DNA of 64,000 bases from Stercorarius parasiticus (GCA_013396915.1 VWZL01000909.1:192896-256895); one strand, 5' to 3'; positions 48,193-62,570 are shown, counted from the stretch's first letter. The notes: a model not told the origin generated them from the letters alone. Program-made: numbers and translations.

Positions 48193-49381
48193 AACCCAAA
48201 ACTTAAATTCTGAAAGCTCCCCAGGAATCCCCAGGGTACAGGCACTTTTCAAGAAAATCATCATAGTCCTTTCAGCAATACAAATCAGGGACTATTTCAG
48301 TAATTTTACTGCTCCCTTTTTGGAAGGGTCCCCTGAATCAGTCTTCACAACAACAAAAAAAAGTTGTATAAGTCTTAGTAAATTAAAATTATGGCTTTTG
48401 AAAAAAGCCCCTCATGAAGAGGGGCTGTGAAGGAATCACAGTTATATGGCATATGGAACATTTATCCTAACTTCCTTACCAGGTTCCAGGCTCACCATAC
48501 ACGAGTTGGTTAATTAGCCATTATTACTGGTGCTTTTTGTAATAAATTATAAAAGGATCCATCGATCCTGCGTGGCAAACATATTTCCTATGCTGAGGTT
48601 TTTTTATTATTTTTTAGTGATATAATATCTAGCAATTTTCAAGAAAGACAAAAAGTGAGAAATGCTGTACCGCTTGCTAAAATAGATAACCACTGCTATG
48701 TATAAACTGCAATAAACAATATCTGCAGTATATAAAGTCATTACAGTACTCAGGCTGATAGCCTCTAGATTGCAATAATGCAACACTGGGCCTTGAAATA
48801 TCTTCTGAATCATGTTTCCTACAGCCTTCTTTTGCTCCTCTGCCTTTTTTATGGCATTTTACCTGTAAATTTACAAGGAAATTGCAAATGTAAATTACAG
48901 TAGCCTTTGTTTACACTAAAGGTTAACTGACCCAGCTGACTCATGATAGAGGCAGCATAAGGCTAAATAAAAAGAAGATAGCCATATCAATAGTCATATA
49001 TCTTATCCACATATTTTAATTCCCCCAACTTGTACATGTATATGCACATAATTACCATTCACATATTTTTGTAGTTAATCCTATTGCTTAGTAGAGTTAA
49101 TATTGATCAGTTACTACTTTATAGCGTGTCAAACATGCCTTTTCAACAATAAAAATATTCCTTAGCACAAGAATCTCTATTTACTGATTTAGCATATTCT
49201 TAGCCCTTGACAACATTACTAAAAAGCTTTATTCATCTCTGCCTTCATCTTCGCTCTTCCTGGCGTACAAATTTCTTAAACATTTATGATTTCTATGTAT
49301 TCTTATTTAGAAGAGGGTGTTTCAGCATTTCTACTAAATTAACCTCACACTAAATTAGTGTGAAGCCTACGCACTTTGCAC

Positions 49382-49458
49382 TAAAAAAAACCCAAAGCCA
49401 AACCAAACAAACAAAAAAAAACCCCACACAAACCCAAAGGAAGAAAAAAGACAACCCC
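49382..49458. repeat. A/C-rich low-complexity tract
   Basis: Nearly all A and C on the + strand, with only a few G and almost no T. It produces an artificial Phe/Val/Trp-rich frame on the - strand, which is not a gene. Confidence 0.8.
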
Positions 49459-50359
49459 CTCATAGTCTTTGAAATGGTTGTATTATATGATCTTATTGTC
49501 TGTTCTATTAGCTTGTAAACAATAGCAAACATATTGGACTGATTCTATGAGTCAAATTCTCATGAAGACTTAGATTTATAAGCTAACCACAGCTAACAGT
49601 CTCTAAAATATTCTGACAAGGTGAAAGGATGCTACCTTTAACAATAATCTCACACCTGTACTGCTGGAGGGGTTAATCTAGTGGTAACATCCCTTCTTTT
49701 ACAATTAACTTGAATAATGAATTCTTACTTGCAATTGTGTGATTCAGAAAATCATCCTGTTATTAGAATCCACAAATATGGATAGGATGTTCACTTCTCC
49801 CCAAATTCCAGGAATTTTGACATTAATCCAGAAACCATGAGCCCTAATCCAGATCATGATACATATTTTCAGGATTAATTCCTCCAAGTTTCTAAGATAA
49901 ATTTATTCCTTTACATCAAAGTGGTAGCATCCTAGAACAATATATTATGGCCTTCTTTGGATTGTCTCTTTGTTTAGTTGTATTTACAAAAAATCATCCT
50001 CTGTTAGTGTTCCTTCTTTAAAGTTGAAAAATTCATTCCACTGAAGACCAATATGATGACTGTGGATTCTGTTCTTAAATTACTTAGTTAGAGTAACATA
50101 TTATTTTTTTGAAAAATCTCATATACGTTGTTTATACAGCCAGATGTGTAATTTAATTATGTTATATTTTGTGTATTTATTTTGGATTAAATACTTTAAA
50201 AGCGTAGAGCTGTATATTGCCTTGTTTTTATGTACAAGTAAACTGTCATAAACTGATTTTTCCAAATTCATCCAGGTAAGTTTCTGACAAAGAAATGGGA
50301 GCCTTGCCTATTTCATTTTACTAGTCCAAAATGTAGCATTTATTTGAAATGTTTCATTT

Positions 50360-51285
50360 AATACATCTTCCCCCCNATCTGGTGGGTCCCCAGCCTTTTC
50401 TCTTGCATGACATTATTCTGTCCCAACTGCAAGACTTGACATTTGCTTTTGTTGAACTATGTTTCTTTCTGCCCATTTCTCCAGCCCGTTTGAACACCAG
50501 CCATACTCTCCAGTCTATCAGCTACTACCCCCAATTTAGTATCACCTGCAGATTCATTGATGGCATGTTTTGTCTTATCTTACAGACCATTAGTACAGAT
50601 GTTAACCGTCTGAAGGATGTCACTACTAACTTGCCACCAACTGGGTAACAAATCTTTAAGCCCAGTGGTCCAGCCAGCTTGCAGTCCTGGCTTTTCTACC
50701 GAGCTTGCAATCCACAGCTCTCTAGTCTGGATATGAGAATACTATGGGAGATCATGCTCAAAGCCTTGCTTAAATCAGGATAAATAGTATCCACAGTTCT
50801 CCCCTTGTCCACTGAGACAGTCATCTCATCATATTAAGCTGCCACATAGCTTCAGACTTGACTTGGCCTGGGTAAATCCATATTGTCTGTTCCAAGTCAC
50901 CTTCATGTCCTTCATTGGCTCAGAAATTACTTAAAGGAGGATTTTTCTGGGATTCATCCTCCGAGAGACTGATGTTACTCCTGTAATTCCCCTAATCCTT
51001 CTTATTGCACTTCTTGAAGATGGGGGTGATACTTTAATTTTTCGAGTCTTGAGGAACATCCCCAGTTACTGTGACCCTTCAGAAAGGATAGACAGGGGCC
51101 TTGCAATGACAATGGCCAGCTGCCTCAGCACCCTCAGATATGCCCATCTGGTCTCAAATCCAATTAGTCCAAGTAGTCTCTAAATCAGTATTCCTCTGCC
51201 CTGAGGTAATGCTTCCTTCCCACAGACTCTGACAACAGCTCAGGGACTTGAACGGTTTGAGGGTGCACTTACAGACCTTACCAGG
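50360..51285 (-). mobile_element. Old CR1 LINE, reverse-transcriptase region; 3' end missing
   Basis: On the + strand this is a decayed antisense copy of CR1 ORF2 reverse transcriptase. The order is correct for a - strand copy: CTGCAAGACTTGACATTTGC, CCCATTTCTCCAGCCCGTTT, TAGTATCACCTGCAGATTCA, CTATGGGAGATCATGCTCAA, AGCCTTGCTTAAATCAGGAT, GGGGGTGATACTTTAATTTT, GGGGCCTTGCAATGACAATG, GCTGCCTCAGCACCCTCAG, CCAAGTAGTCTCTAA. No usable frame remains. The 3' UTR and tail expected on the left of 50360 are absent. One ambiguous base lies at 50376, near that edge. Confidence 0.85.
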
Positions 51286-54200
51286 TCCTAACAAGGAAAA
51301 ATATCTTGCTGTAAATCAAAAGCCAAGTAATAATATTATCTGAAACTGTTTCAGCAAGGGGTTCTATTTAGGTTTTCTTCTTCCTTAGGTGTCTCACAGG
51401 AGATGTACTGACACAAACCATTCTTCACCCCTGTTCTTTTTCAAGTGATTGCATTAGCAGTGTTGTGGCTAGTCCATGCTTTTATTGTGCTTTATAGAAT
51501 AATATTACTTAGTTTGTAAGCAAAACATTAGAATTATATTTCAAGTTGACTGAAATATGGGGATAAAAGAGGTAAAACACATTTCATTTGAGAATGTATC
51601 CTTTACGTTCACTGTTAGATAATTAAATACAAAGCTATACATAGAAATACAAGTGTAAGATATATATAGAAATATGTGTATAAAGGTGGTGGTTTTGTTA
51701 CAAAACCATTTTTCATAGTACTTCTGGTATGCAGAAAAAAGTCTCTTTATGAGAGCTTTTCTGGCTCAATCTATATATCTTAAGGTAGAAGTGAGTAGTC
51801 TATGGAAGAAGGTATTTCACGTATTGTAGAAAATTATTGAATAACATTACCTATTACTTAAAATTGAGACATCCATGCCATACTTTGAAAATCTTCCTTA
51901 TTTTACAGTTAAAATACACAGATAGCATGGTCTCAAAGCCATTACACTAATTCACTGAAACTGAGTGAGCAGCAGCCAGCTGGGATGGGGATGACAGATG
52001 AGGTAAACATCTCTGAAACACAGTAGCTGCCTGAATACCTACATTATTGGGATCCAGGAGATCTTGCCTCACACAAAGACAAAATACTTATGTATCACCA
52101 GATCAGGAGTATTCTGATTCAGTCAGCCTCTGCAAGCTCCTGTTAACTTGTTACAGGTGTGTTTAAATTCTAATTGAGGAAAGAAAAATACAAGTTGGTG
52201 CATTTTCTTGGGAAGATAGGTGATGCCTGCTCTGAGGGGTGGAGACGTAAAAAGAAGGAAGGCTGCAGCATACTATGGTCACATTTTATACCTGTCTCAG
52301 AGAGCTATAACCTATCTGCAGCAAACATTCATTTTGATACATTTCATATGTCTTTTTCAGGTAGGAAAGTCAGTTTGTCAAATGACAGCTACTTTCCCTG
52401 CTGACATAGTTGTATTCACCCTCCTTAAATGCTCAGTAAAGAGTTGGAGGTTTGTTACTTAAATATATCACATTGTTATGACTCTTGATGACATGTGCGA
52501 TGACATGGCTTACCTAGGGGGTTAAAAGTCATCTCTCTGCCAAGGATGTGAAGTGACACGGTGCTCGTTCCACTGCTGGTCTTGCCTCTCCTGTAATTGA
52601 CGTTTTTGCACCAGTCATACCAGTGATACCCTTTTGCACCTTTTATACAGCTCTCATCCAGGTCATGTGACAGCTTTGTGAGGCACCACCACGAGTATTT
52701 ATCCTGAGAGAAAAAAATGAGGAATTACTCCACTAAATATCCACCTTAAAAATGCCGATCTTGTCTGGCTTGTACTTAGATAAACAGAATTCTCAGAGAC
52801 AAGGACAAATCTGACTTTTACGTTCAATGCCAAAGTTTCAACACTTAAATCTAGAAGAAAAACTTTAGCTGAGATTTGAAAGTATCTGTAAATACTGAGT
52901 TTATTGTGGGTGTTCACATCCCAGTGGTAGTTTTGAGAATGTGAAAAATGTTCCATTTTGAAAATGCTACCTTAAATGTTAAGAGAAAGCCTTAACCTAA
53001 AGAATGGACAGGTTTCCCCTAAAAAAAAAAATAGAATATTTGATATGCTTATAGCCATGATAAATAAAAAGGTTGGTTTTTGTTAATCCTGTCTGATAGA
53101 TGCTGCCTTGTTCACTGCCATTAAAGTAGTTGGAAAACTTGAACTGATTCCCATAGGTGAAGGTAACTTTTGAACAATAATGGATACATAGTTAGAGGAA
53201 TATGGAATTGACTTCCCACAAGAGGGAAAGTCATACATTCAGTAAATCTGCATGTTTATTGAGGATAGCATCAATGCTTTTGGAAGCACATTACTTACTA
53301 CCTCTAAATGTGTTTTGATGTAAAGTGTGATGGTAAAGTTCCAAAAATATACATGAGCATTGCGATGCACAGCACTGAAACATCTAAAAGTTATGCTTTT
53401 CTCTGCAAAGGTAGAATTCATAATCTTTTACTCTCAACTGAAAAGAGAGAGGTGCCTAGGCATGGGATTCAATTTAGGCAGAATGAAAAGTAGAAGGGGA
53501 AATGTTCCCACAAATCTGACTTTTGACTGAATTTGGACATATATCTCTAGCTTCGGATAGACACTAATGGAAAAAATTGCAGGATCTATTTTTGTATAAG
53601 AGCTAAATGGCAAGTGGATTCCCAAAGAGGAAACCTGAGATTTGATTATTCTTAATATTCAGGAATTTGAATGCACAGCTCTTCTTTTCAAGGAAAATCA
53701 TCGCATCTTTTTGCTGCCTAACCTGAGCCATTGTGTGAATTCAAGATTCATAGGAGCTGAAAGACCACATCTCTGAAAACAGTGGGCAGTATATTCAGCT
53801 GTAAGTCAAGTGTGACTTTTGCTTTCTGAATTATTTTTGCTTTTTGTGTTAAACACCTTGTAGAAACCCTTAAGCTTCCTACAGCCATTTTGAACTTACA
53901 CTGGGTGTTATTTATTACTGCATGTAGTTGGGTTTTTTTTTACCTATAATCTATTCCTAATTTTGTTAACCACTGATTCTTGCTCTTCTTCCTTTTTTTT
54001 TTTTTTTTGCAGCTCTTTCAAAACTGGTAGAATTATTCAAATTGATAAAAGCAGAGTAAAAAATATTCTGTCTTCAACGTAATATTTTCCATATTAAATT
54101 TGATCTACAGTATGCAAAGAAAGGTGCATATTATAAATGTGTCAAAGAAGAAAGTATGGAAATTACAGATGAAATATTGGACTTATATGGACTTATATGG

Positions 54201-55875
54201 CAAGGAGAATTAAGGAATCCTGCTTGAAATGGCTCCTTTCTGCTTTTTCTGCTTAGCCTTCGTTTGCTTAGAAATGGTTTTGGGAAGATGAAGATTGTCA
54301 AAGACAACAGCAACCCTATTGATTTCATAGACTGACATGGACTCATGTTTTGCTATTGTAATTTCAATTTGCTTTAAAATAGAAAAACAGAAGGATTAGA
54401 GAGAATTTTAGTAGGTACATAGAAGGAAGCATTTGCATTCTGGTATCAGAAATGTTTTCAAACATTTAAAGATATTCTACTTCTTTTCTGACACAAATAT
54501 TTGTCAAAACTTAAAAGACTACAGTGTGCCACACAGTCAACACAGATATACATAGATATACATAGATATACAACATGATGTCTAGTGTAATTTCATTTGA
54601 ACGGTGCCCTTTAGCAACATTTGGCAGCAACTACATAAAAGACAGAAAAAAATACAGGAACTTCTTTCAGAGTTATTAAACAGCTTTCCATTAAGATAAC
54701 ACAACAGTATATTCTGAGTATGGATCAGTCTACTCAGAAGTAAAGTGGTTTCTTGAAACAGAAAAGGAAATAAAAACCTATTTTACTATTGTACTGTTTC
54801 TATTTATGCAAGGCAAAGCAAATGCCAAAGACAATATGAGGGGGAGTCATTTTGACAGTTAAATAATCTCTCATAATAATAAGAATCAAGGATGCTTTGA
54901 AATGATTATTCAGATATGAGTATTGTTGGTTTCTAGAAAAGATATGTCCCAGATATGGTGGGAAGAGGTGCATAATGTACTAGAGCACAAGGACCTTGTA
55001 TAATTTGAGGAATAGAATCCATTCTGTATAAGACTTGAGAGCGAAAGTAATTTATTGTTCAGAATTATTTTCTGGTAGATACATTTCATCTCCCAAGATC
55101 TATTTAACTGGCAGTTTAGGAAATTCTACTGAAATATTTGGAATATGGTAAGTAGAATCAGATGGCAAACATCATACAAGTGATTGCTTCTGATTATACT
55201 CTGTTTTTTTGTGTTCCCCTCCCCAGTTAGACAAATAAGACCATGTGTTTCCACCTGTTGCTTATGTTATTTATCAAATGGACAAGTATTCTATGGTTTT
55301 TTGCATTTTTTTCTGTCTAGGCTGAGTGCCTGAATTTATAAGTTAATGCAAGTAAATCCTAAACTTATTTACTTTCACAGTCAGAAAATCAACCATATAC
55401 ATTACTTAATATTACTCTTTTTTACTGTGCTTCAAATGTACTTTCTGGTTAGAAGGATATAACTTTATTTACAGGCATGTGAAAACATCAAAAATATTAA
55501 TAAATCATGAAAGTGCTTTTCGCTTTCAAGCCCAATGATACGTGTTAAAAACTACAGTAAAAGACCACTGTAGTTGCAAAGCAAAGCACTCAAAAGTTAG
55601 AATAGGCTAGAATGTAAATAATCTGTGGAATCTTAATTTGTGTTTTTATGCATAAGCAGTATAATATAGTTTTTAATTAGGTGCTCATGTACTGTTTTGT
55701 CCATGAGATCCTTGCATCAGCTCACGTGATTAATAGTATTCAGTAAATAAGCAGCTATTCAGTGTTTTGTTTTCCCATCATTATTCACTGTGTAGCCTTA
55801 GGCCACTATTCAAATGCTGCTAGGGAGACAGAATTATTAATTTCTTCATTGAGTTTTTTGATGGCAGTGATCATT
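51286..55875. other. Unique AT-rich DNA, no gene seen; one less AT-rich block
   Basis: No gene. Bases 52480-52700 are more GC-rich and complex than their surroundings and remain unexplained. Poly-T lies at 53993-54008. A 10-bp tandem repeat (CATAGATATA) lies at 54541-54572. Confidence 0.5.
54541..54572. repeat. 10-bp tandem repeat (CATAGATATA, about 3 copies)
   Basis: Three adjacent near-identical units. A simple local expansion. Confidence 0.85.
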
Positions 55876-55992
55876 GTAACACCTAATGCTTCATAAATTG
55901 TAACTAATTTACTTTCACAAAACTCCTATGAAGTGAGAGGGTATTGTTCCTGTTTAGTAGGTGGGAAGCTGAGGCACAGAGATATCAATGAC
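55876..55992 (+). mobile_element. MIR-like SINE relic
   Basis: TACTTTCACAAAACTCCTAT, GAAGTGAGAGGGTATTGTTC, then AGTAGGTGGGAAGCTGAGGC and ACAGAGATATCAATGAC follow the MIR core and tail wording ('...cctcacaacaaccctgtgaggtaggtattattatccccattttacagatgaggaaactgaggcacagagaggttaag'). MIR-type SINEs predate the mammal/reptile split and survive in birds as rare, heavily mutated copies. The match is in the right order over about 100 bp. Confidence 0.6.
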
Positions 55993-58900
55993 TGAAGCTT
56001 ATGAAAATCTTGAGATTTCTAAGATCTGGGGTTTTTTTAAAAGGATGTCAAGTTTTGTAGAATTTCATTTACTCAAAACACAAACTTCATTAAGTTCAGA
56101 TGCAGTGAGAGCTGCACGTTGCTGCAAAACCAGGTTCTAGGGCTAGGGATCAACTGATGAAATACAGATGTCTGTATTGCAGATGACAATAGTTGAATTA
56201 GTTACCCTTAACTCCTTTTATAGTCAGTGGAGAGGCTTCTAAGGTTTAGCTCATCTCATCTTAAAATAGGTGAGAGAATCAAATGCTACGAGTGCCTACT
56301 TTTCTCTAAGACAGAGATCCTTTGTAGATCAGCTCAGATGAAGATGTCTAAATGTGAGATGAACACAATTAAATGAAATAAAACCCACCGCAATGCTGTC
56401 TGTGGTGAGATGGTGAGAAATATACACTGAAAAGGTCGATCTCAGTAACTTGCTTGTGATGGCTGTAGCAAAGATGTTAAAGCTACTATACCATTTCCCA
56501 GGAAGGGCATGGAAATGGAGATTCAAGTGATTTAGACATAATATCATTTTTTTATTCATTAAGCTTCTTTTGTTTTTAGTATTCACATTCCAACATCTTA
56601 AAAAAAAAAAAGAAAAAAAGAAATAGACAGTATTTCTATGGGCAACAGTTTCCACTTAAATACACTACCTGATAATATGTACTCCATCTGAGCATAAACA
56701 ATTAATTTTATTGTCTCTTGCAGCCTCTTCAAGTTCAAGGGCCAGTATAGAGCCTCACCTCATCATCATACCGTAGCTCCTCATCATAATGCTCACTCTT
56801 ATTACCTCTTGAACATCACTGTTCTTAATGAACAGAGAGGAAGAACATTGACAGACCATATATTCACTTTCCATATTCTCAGATTCTGTACTTATACAAT
56901 AGTTGTTGGTAATCAATAGGTAGGAAAGTAATTCACAGTGTTAAACTGGAGCAAAATTTCTATGGATCGAATGAATGAAGTAGTTCCCTAAAAGGATTTA
57001 GTGATTTTTACTGCTAAGCTTGAAAAATTAAGATTGCGACTGTGCTAACAGATGCTTTCTCATAATTTAAACAAATGAGGTAGCTTTTCATGGTAAGAAA
57101 CACCTCCTTGGTTGCATAGTTCCTCATGTATAAGTTAGCTCTGTATAGAAGCTGCAAAAAATGATTAAAAGTAATCTATAATTCTTTAAATTCAATATAA
57201 ATTTTAATTCAGCAAAATTTAAAATTCCATAGTATCACAGATTTTTAATTTTCATCTTTCTAGGAATTCAATTTCTAATTTTATCATTTATATTTTATTA
57301 AGCAGGTTACAGTGTTTTGTTTTATAAGCCTCTTGTTATATCTGATATTTGAAACTCAGAGTGCAGTATAAATGTTACAGAATCTAGTTACAAAATCTAA
57401 TCATTGTTTGAAATTCGGTGTTATATTGACCACATGGTTTGTTTTGTGCCTGTCTACCATGTCTTGCCAATTGATGGAGTTAATGGAACAATCAAGAATT
57501 ACCTTTCTTATATTTAACTACAGTTTTTAAGGTGGCCATGAATGATAGATGTGATTTATTGCAGGCCAATGCATCCCATTCTTTCTTTTTTACTTTACAG
57601 TTGAGAGATAATACGTCTCATATGCTAAAACTTGGAAAACATCTGCTGAAGGCTTAGTGATAGAGATGCCTTGATGTACGAACACGCAAAGGGTGTCATC
57701 ACTCACTAATGCAGAGAACTGAGACAATATGGAATCGTACTATGAAATAAACAGTAGTAGCTGTGAATAAGGGTGTAGCATGTGGAAATGTTTTTCTTTG
57801 TGCTGGATTTTATGTCGTAAAATCTTTCTCAGGACATATTTATCTTTGTTATTGGATTCCAATTATTAATTCCAACAATAAATATTGGAAAATGAAAATT
57901 TAACAAAACATAGAGCCTTCAGAAATGCAGTGGCTTACATAAATACAGATAAATAACATATATAAATTCAGTCCAAATATCCTTTCAAATGCTTTATTAC
58001 AATGAATATTTAACACTTCAAAACAGGGATGGATTCTAAGTACAAATATTTACAATATGAAATAGATTAATGAAGATGTAAATAATATAGATGTATTCAC
58101 CTAAAAAAATTCAGAAATATTGAATTAGTATAAAAAATACTCATGTTTAGAAATATGCTCTAATCAGATGGTGAATATAATTAAGACTGTCCCCTAGATA
58201 TGCAGAAATATTTTGTCTGAATTAATTCCCTTATGCTTCAGTGTTTCATTAACCCATTGTGCCCCCAGTTAAATAAGATACCAACAATGTATACACTTCA
58301 AGAACACAGAGGAGCAACTAGCCTTGATGTATTAGAAAACAATACGTAGATGCTGGTAAAAAGCTGGTGAAAAATTATCAGAAATTCAAAGGACATCTCC
58401 AACTCAAAAGAGTGATTTTCCTTCTAGACCTGGAGAATGCCGTAAGCACTTCTCAAAAGACAATGTCAAGCTTGTTTTGCTTTGATGATTTAGATTCTTT
58501 TATTCATGTAGGAATAATAAAATTAATTTTGGAGACTAAGTGGCTTTAGTATCCACCTATACCTGAGCTGGAAGAAAGTGTGACTAGCTGGCAACAACTT
58601 ACTTGTATTTAGGATTCCTACTTTGGGTAAAATATAATTTGATGTTAGTTGAATATCACAATGATAATATCAGTTCTTCCAAGATAAAATCAGTACTTTT
58701 TTATTCTTTGCTGAGACTGACAATCTCTTAACCAGTGCACTATGTTTTTCATATGAACACAACTAAAGCCAAAATTTAGATTATATTTGTATTAGGAAAG
58801 GAAATCTATAATTTTCTTAAATCATATTTTTAATTCTATTAACATATGTGATAAATGAATTTATTGTTCAGGGTCACAAACAAACAACTGTCAAATCAAT

Positions 58901-61900
58901 AACACCTAGCAGTTAGGTGAATGCTTTAGTGCATATTGGAAATAGGGTTCTGATGTGTCTAATCAGTTACTGAAGGGCAAAGCAGTGTGGGACTACACTT
59001 AAGGATTAAGGCTGCAACTTTTGTATCAGAATTTAGAGCACATAATTTTTGGACTCTAGTGCTGTACAGTTGTGAATGATCAGAAAAAACATTAGTGAGC
59101 ATAAGGACAGTGGAAATTCTGAAGAATCATTTGAAGTGCCTTCATATGAATATGACATATTACATGGCAAAGTCTTACAAATCTACTCCAAAGCATTAAG
59201 AAACGTGAAAGGAATATGAGTTCAGCTATGTCTGTAATAGGAAATCAAAATTCCAACTGCAGTTGAGCGTATATAACGTACCTATTCATGGTGCCTCAAC
59301 AAACATTTGGACCGTTCTGTTTTCAGAAAACTATGTGGAAGGTTCAAGTCTTGTCCAAAGATAATTTATAACATATACAATAACATCTCTTGATCACCAG
59401 AGATTATGTTTAATGTAACAACAGCAACAACAAAAGATTCTCAATGCAGTAAGGATATTTAGACACTTGGTAACAATTTACATTAGAGTTGTTTGGATAA
59501 ATCCCTTAAATAGGTTTAAATAGATCAACCTTACTATTTCAGACTATATATTCTGAATGTTTTAATAATAATTTGAGCACATCAAATAATCATGAGTGGA
59601 TGGTTTATACACTAGGTGTCTGACACAGGGACTGATAACAGGAGCCATGAATGAAAGACAAGATAGGCAACACCTCACTAATACTCTTATTTTAAAGGCA
59701 GGAAAATAAAATGAACTGACAGAAAATATGGTAGTGCTCTAAATCCCAGTAATTTCATCTGGATCATTCAGAAGTTTAAGGCAGCAATTTATAACTTCTT
59801 TTTTTAAGCATGAAAACAAAGTCTCTATGAATGTTCACGACAGTAACTTCTGAGTATAGCATAGATTTTGGTGTTAAAATTTTGGTGCTACAATTTTGGT
59901 GCTAGATGTATTCTGAATCTGAACTGAACTGCACCTCACTTGTACAGGACTTAGCAGTTCTGAACCTTAACTGAGAATCTGATTTAGCTTGCATAGGGTT
60001 TGTAACTTAGATTTTGCAATGCTGCCTAGAGGCTCTGATTAAACAAAAAAATTCACCCTTTAGTCTGTAACATTACAGTTAAAAAAGCATAACCTTCTTA
60101 CTGTGATAATAATTATATAGCTCATTCTCATGTGGAAAGATAGTATATATTCAGTTATTAAGTATTTTTACCACTGTCTTACCACATTCACACCACACAT
60201 TGCACTGACTCTGGCTAATTTGATTTAATAGTATTGTTTGTCTATGCATACATCTCTGCTATAGTAATACAAATAAAATTTGGGCAGACAAGAAATCCTT
60301 GTGTTTGGCTGCCATAAGCGTTATGAAGACTGTGGATCCAGGACTTCTGTAGGAAACAAGAAGCAAAGGCTTCTTTCAAACTATTAGGCAGGGTTGGGCA
60401 CAACAGATGCATTTCTTCAGGGTGTTCATGAATTCCTAACTCAAAGAAGAACTGAATTCGAATAAACAATGTAGTTCATCAGTAGAATAAACTATAGATA
60501 TTTCTCATCCAAAAGAAGATTCAGACTACTATTTAAACATGTTAATTACCTTCAGTTAATTGGCAATCCAAAGGTGAACTTTAACGACACAGTGCTGATT
60601 TACTGACATCGAACATCTGGTTTACAACACAACAGTTTACACAACGCTGCGTATATGAACAGCCTGTGTCCTGAAGATTTTACACTTAAAAGATACAACA
60701 AAGCAATGAGTAGCACAGAGAAAAAGAAAACAAAAGAAAATAAAACAGAAAGTGTTTTTTCTTCAGAAGTCTATTTCTAGAGAAGGTAAAAATCAATAAT
60801 TTAGCAGCACTCTCAATTAAAATACCGGTTTTAGGCAATTCTTGTTTTTTAGGCAGTTACCAGATCACTTACCATCAATATGATATTCATACAGCACTTA
60901 CAGATGTGACATGCACTTAATTTTTGCAATGTCCTTGATGTATTTGGAGCATCTCTGGTTTTTCACTCATATAAAATTCTCTGTAGGGATTATTATATCT
61001 TGTTACAATTTTTCTCACTGAAGATGGGTACTTTGACCAAAGAATTGTTGGTCAAAACTGCAGTCAAATGTAATGAATTAGACAATTACATTAAAGCTTC
61101 CCACCAAGAAGGAGCAGAAGTATTGGTCCTTTCCCTCTTTAAATTCTATTACTCCACAGGAAGCATTCTAATGGATTATTCAATGGCTTCTCTTTCTATT
61201 TTTCCAGACCAACTGGAAAACCGTTATGTAACAGTAATATGGTTACGATTCTCTCTTGATCTTTGTTCTGAATTTGTTTTTTCTTTCTTATCAGTTTGTG
61301 TCATTATCTTGTCTGTAAATAATTGAGTATAATAACTCAAGCACACATCATGTTTTCTAGAGAAAAGCCCTTATTCTGCAGTTCAATATTCTTCTAAATG
61401 TCCTATTATAAAGAATTTTCAGGTGTTCAGAAAGGTTGACTACACCAAGGAAAGGAAAGTTCAACATCTTTTCCTGCATTTTGCACAGAATTTTCTTTAA
61501 AAAGCTGACAAAACAGTGAGATATGTAGCATATAGAAATTGGGAAATTGGGAAATATCAGTCTGTGTAGTTTTTGGTTTTCTACTATGCCAGTAAGTATT
61601 AATTACAATATTCTGCCTTACAGTCTTTCTACCCTCCACTTTTTTTTCTTATTCTTTGTCCAGACAGTGAAGATATGGTTCAAGAACGGTTTTATAGTAA
61701 AAAAAAATCAACATTATTCTACTTCCAAGTAGATCATATTGTGCCAATATTACCAGTTGCGTTCTAGCATATTTATTCAGGGTAGCTGAGAGCTTCTGAT
61801 ACCCTAAGTGGTACTTCATATTGTGGTTTTTTTCGTCCCTTTGGCTACTTTTAAAAATAAACTGCAAATATACCAATACCAATATAATATACATATTAAT

Positions 61901-62565
61901 GCCCTGATCCTGAAAATTACATATTTGCATATTTAGCTATAGTTGTTCACTCAGAAAAGCCCTATTTATGTCAATCCTACCATGAGAATTAAGCTACAAG
62001 GAACTAAGATCATCTTATGCAGTGTCCCTATGCAAAGATGGTCTACAAGGAATCAATGAAATTTAAAAGTAATAAATGCCAATATCTCAAAGGGATGCTT
62101 TTCATAGTCAACAGTAAATCCCTTCAAAGGTTTTCTACAGGTTACTGTGAAAGAAAATACTCTGTAAGTATCCAAAAATGGTGTACATTTATAAAGCTAA
62201 TAAGAATACCCAGTCATCGCTCATATATCTTTAAAAAACCCAATACAACTACAGTTTTGAAAAAAATGTAAAGTTTCCAAAGAACTACCAACCAATCACC
62301 AGATATCTGATGTTATAAGGAACTTCACAGAGCTCAAACAATTGCCATCATTATTTCAGAATTTCTTTCATCTTAGATCTGAGCGGCGTGTGGTGACCAT
62401 CGTGAGAAAAGAGTTACTAATAAATTTTACTAACTAGTAATTCCAATTATCTAATAGCAGAAGCTTCCAAGACAATTTTAAATTTGAGGAAAATTATTAA
62501 GAATTTGTGGTTGTGTTTTTTCCCTTTGAATTTGTTGTAGTAGTGAAGAAAAAAATATCTAATTT
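55993..62565. other. Unique AT-rich DNA, no gene seen
   Basis: About 6.5 kb without a gene or firm repeat. A 14-bp tandem repeat (AATTTTGGTGCTA-type, three copies) lies at 59864-59905. Around 60020-60045 the words GCTGCCTAGAGGCTCTGATT recall another old amniote repeat but are too short to call. The 108-codon frames at 56329-56655 and 61000-61326 show no domain. Confidence 0.5.
59864..59905. repeat. 14-bp tandem repeat, 3 copies
   Basis: Three units of the form (A/G)ATTTTGGTG(T/C)TA(A/C/G) in direct succession. Confidence 0.85.
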
Positions 62566-62570
62566 CTAAA

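Larger units (their letters stand above)
44769..50359. other. Unique AT-rich DNA, no gene seen
   Basis: No gene. It includes a possible ancient repeat relic at 45172-45245, a (CAAAA)n tract at 48161-48192 and an A/C-rich tract at 49382-49458. The 130-codon frame at 46916-47308 has no recognisable domain and sits in AT-rich DNA. Confidence 0.5.

Noticed and set aside
49350..49532. Hydrophobic - strand frame resembling a membrane peptide
   Set aside because: The Phe/Val/Trp run comes from the A/C-rich low-complexity tract read in reverse.
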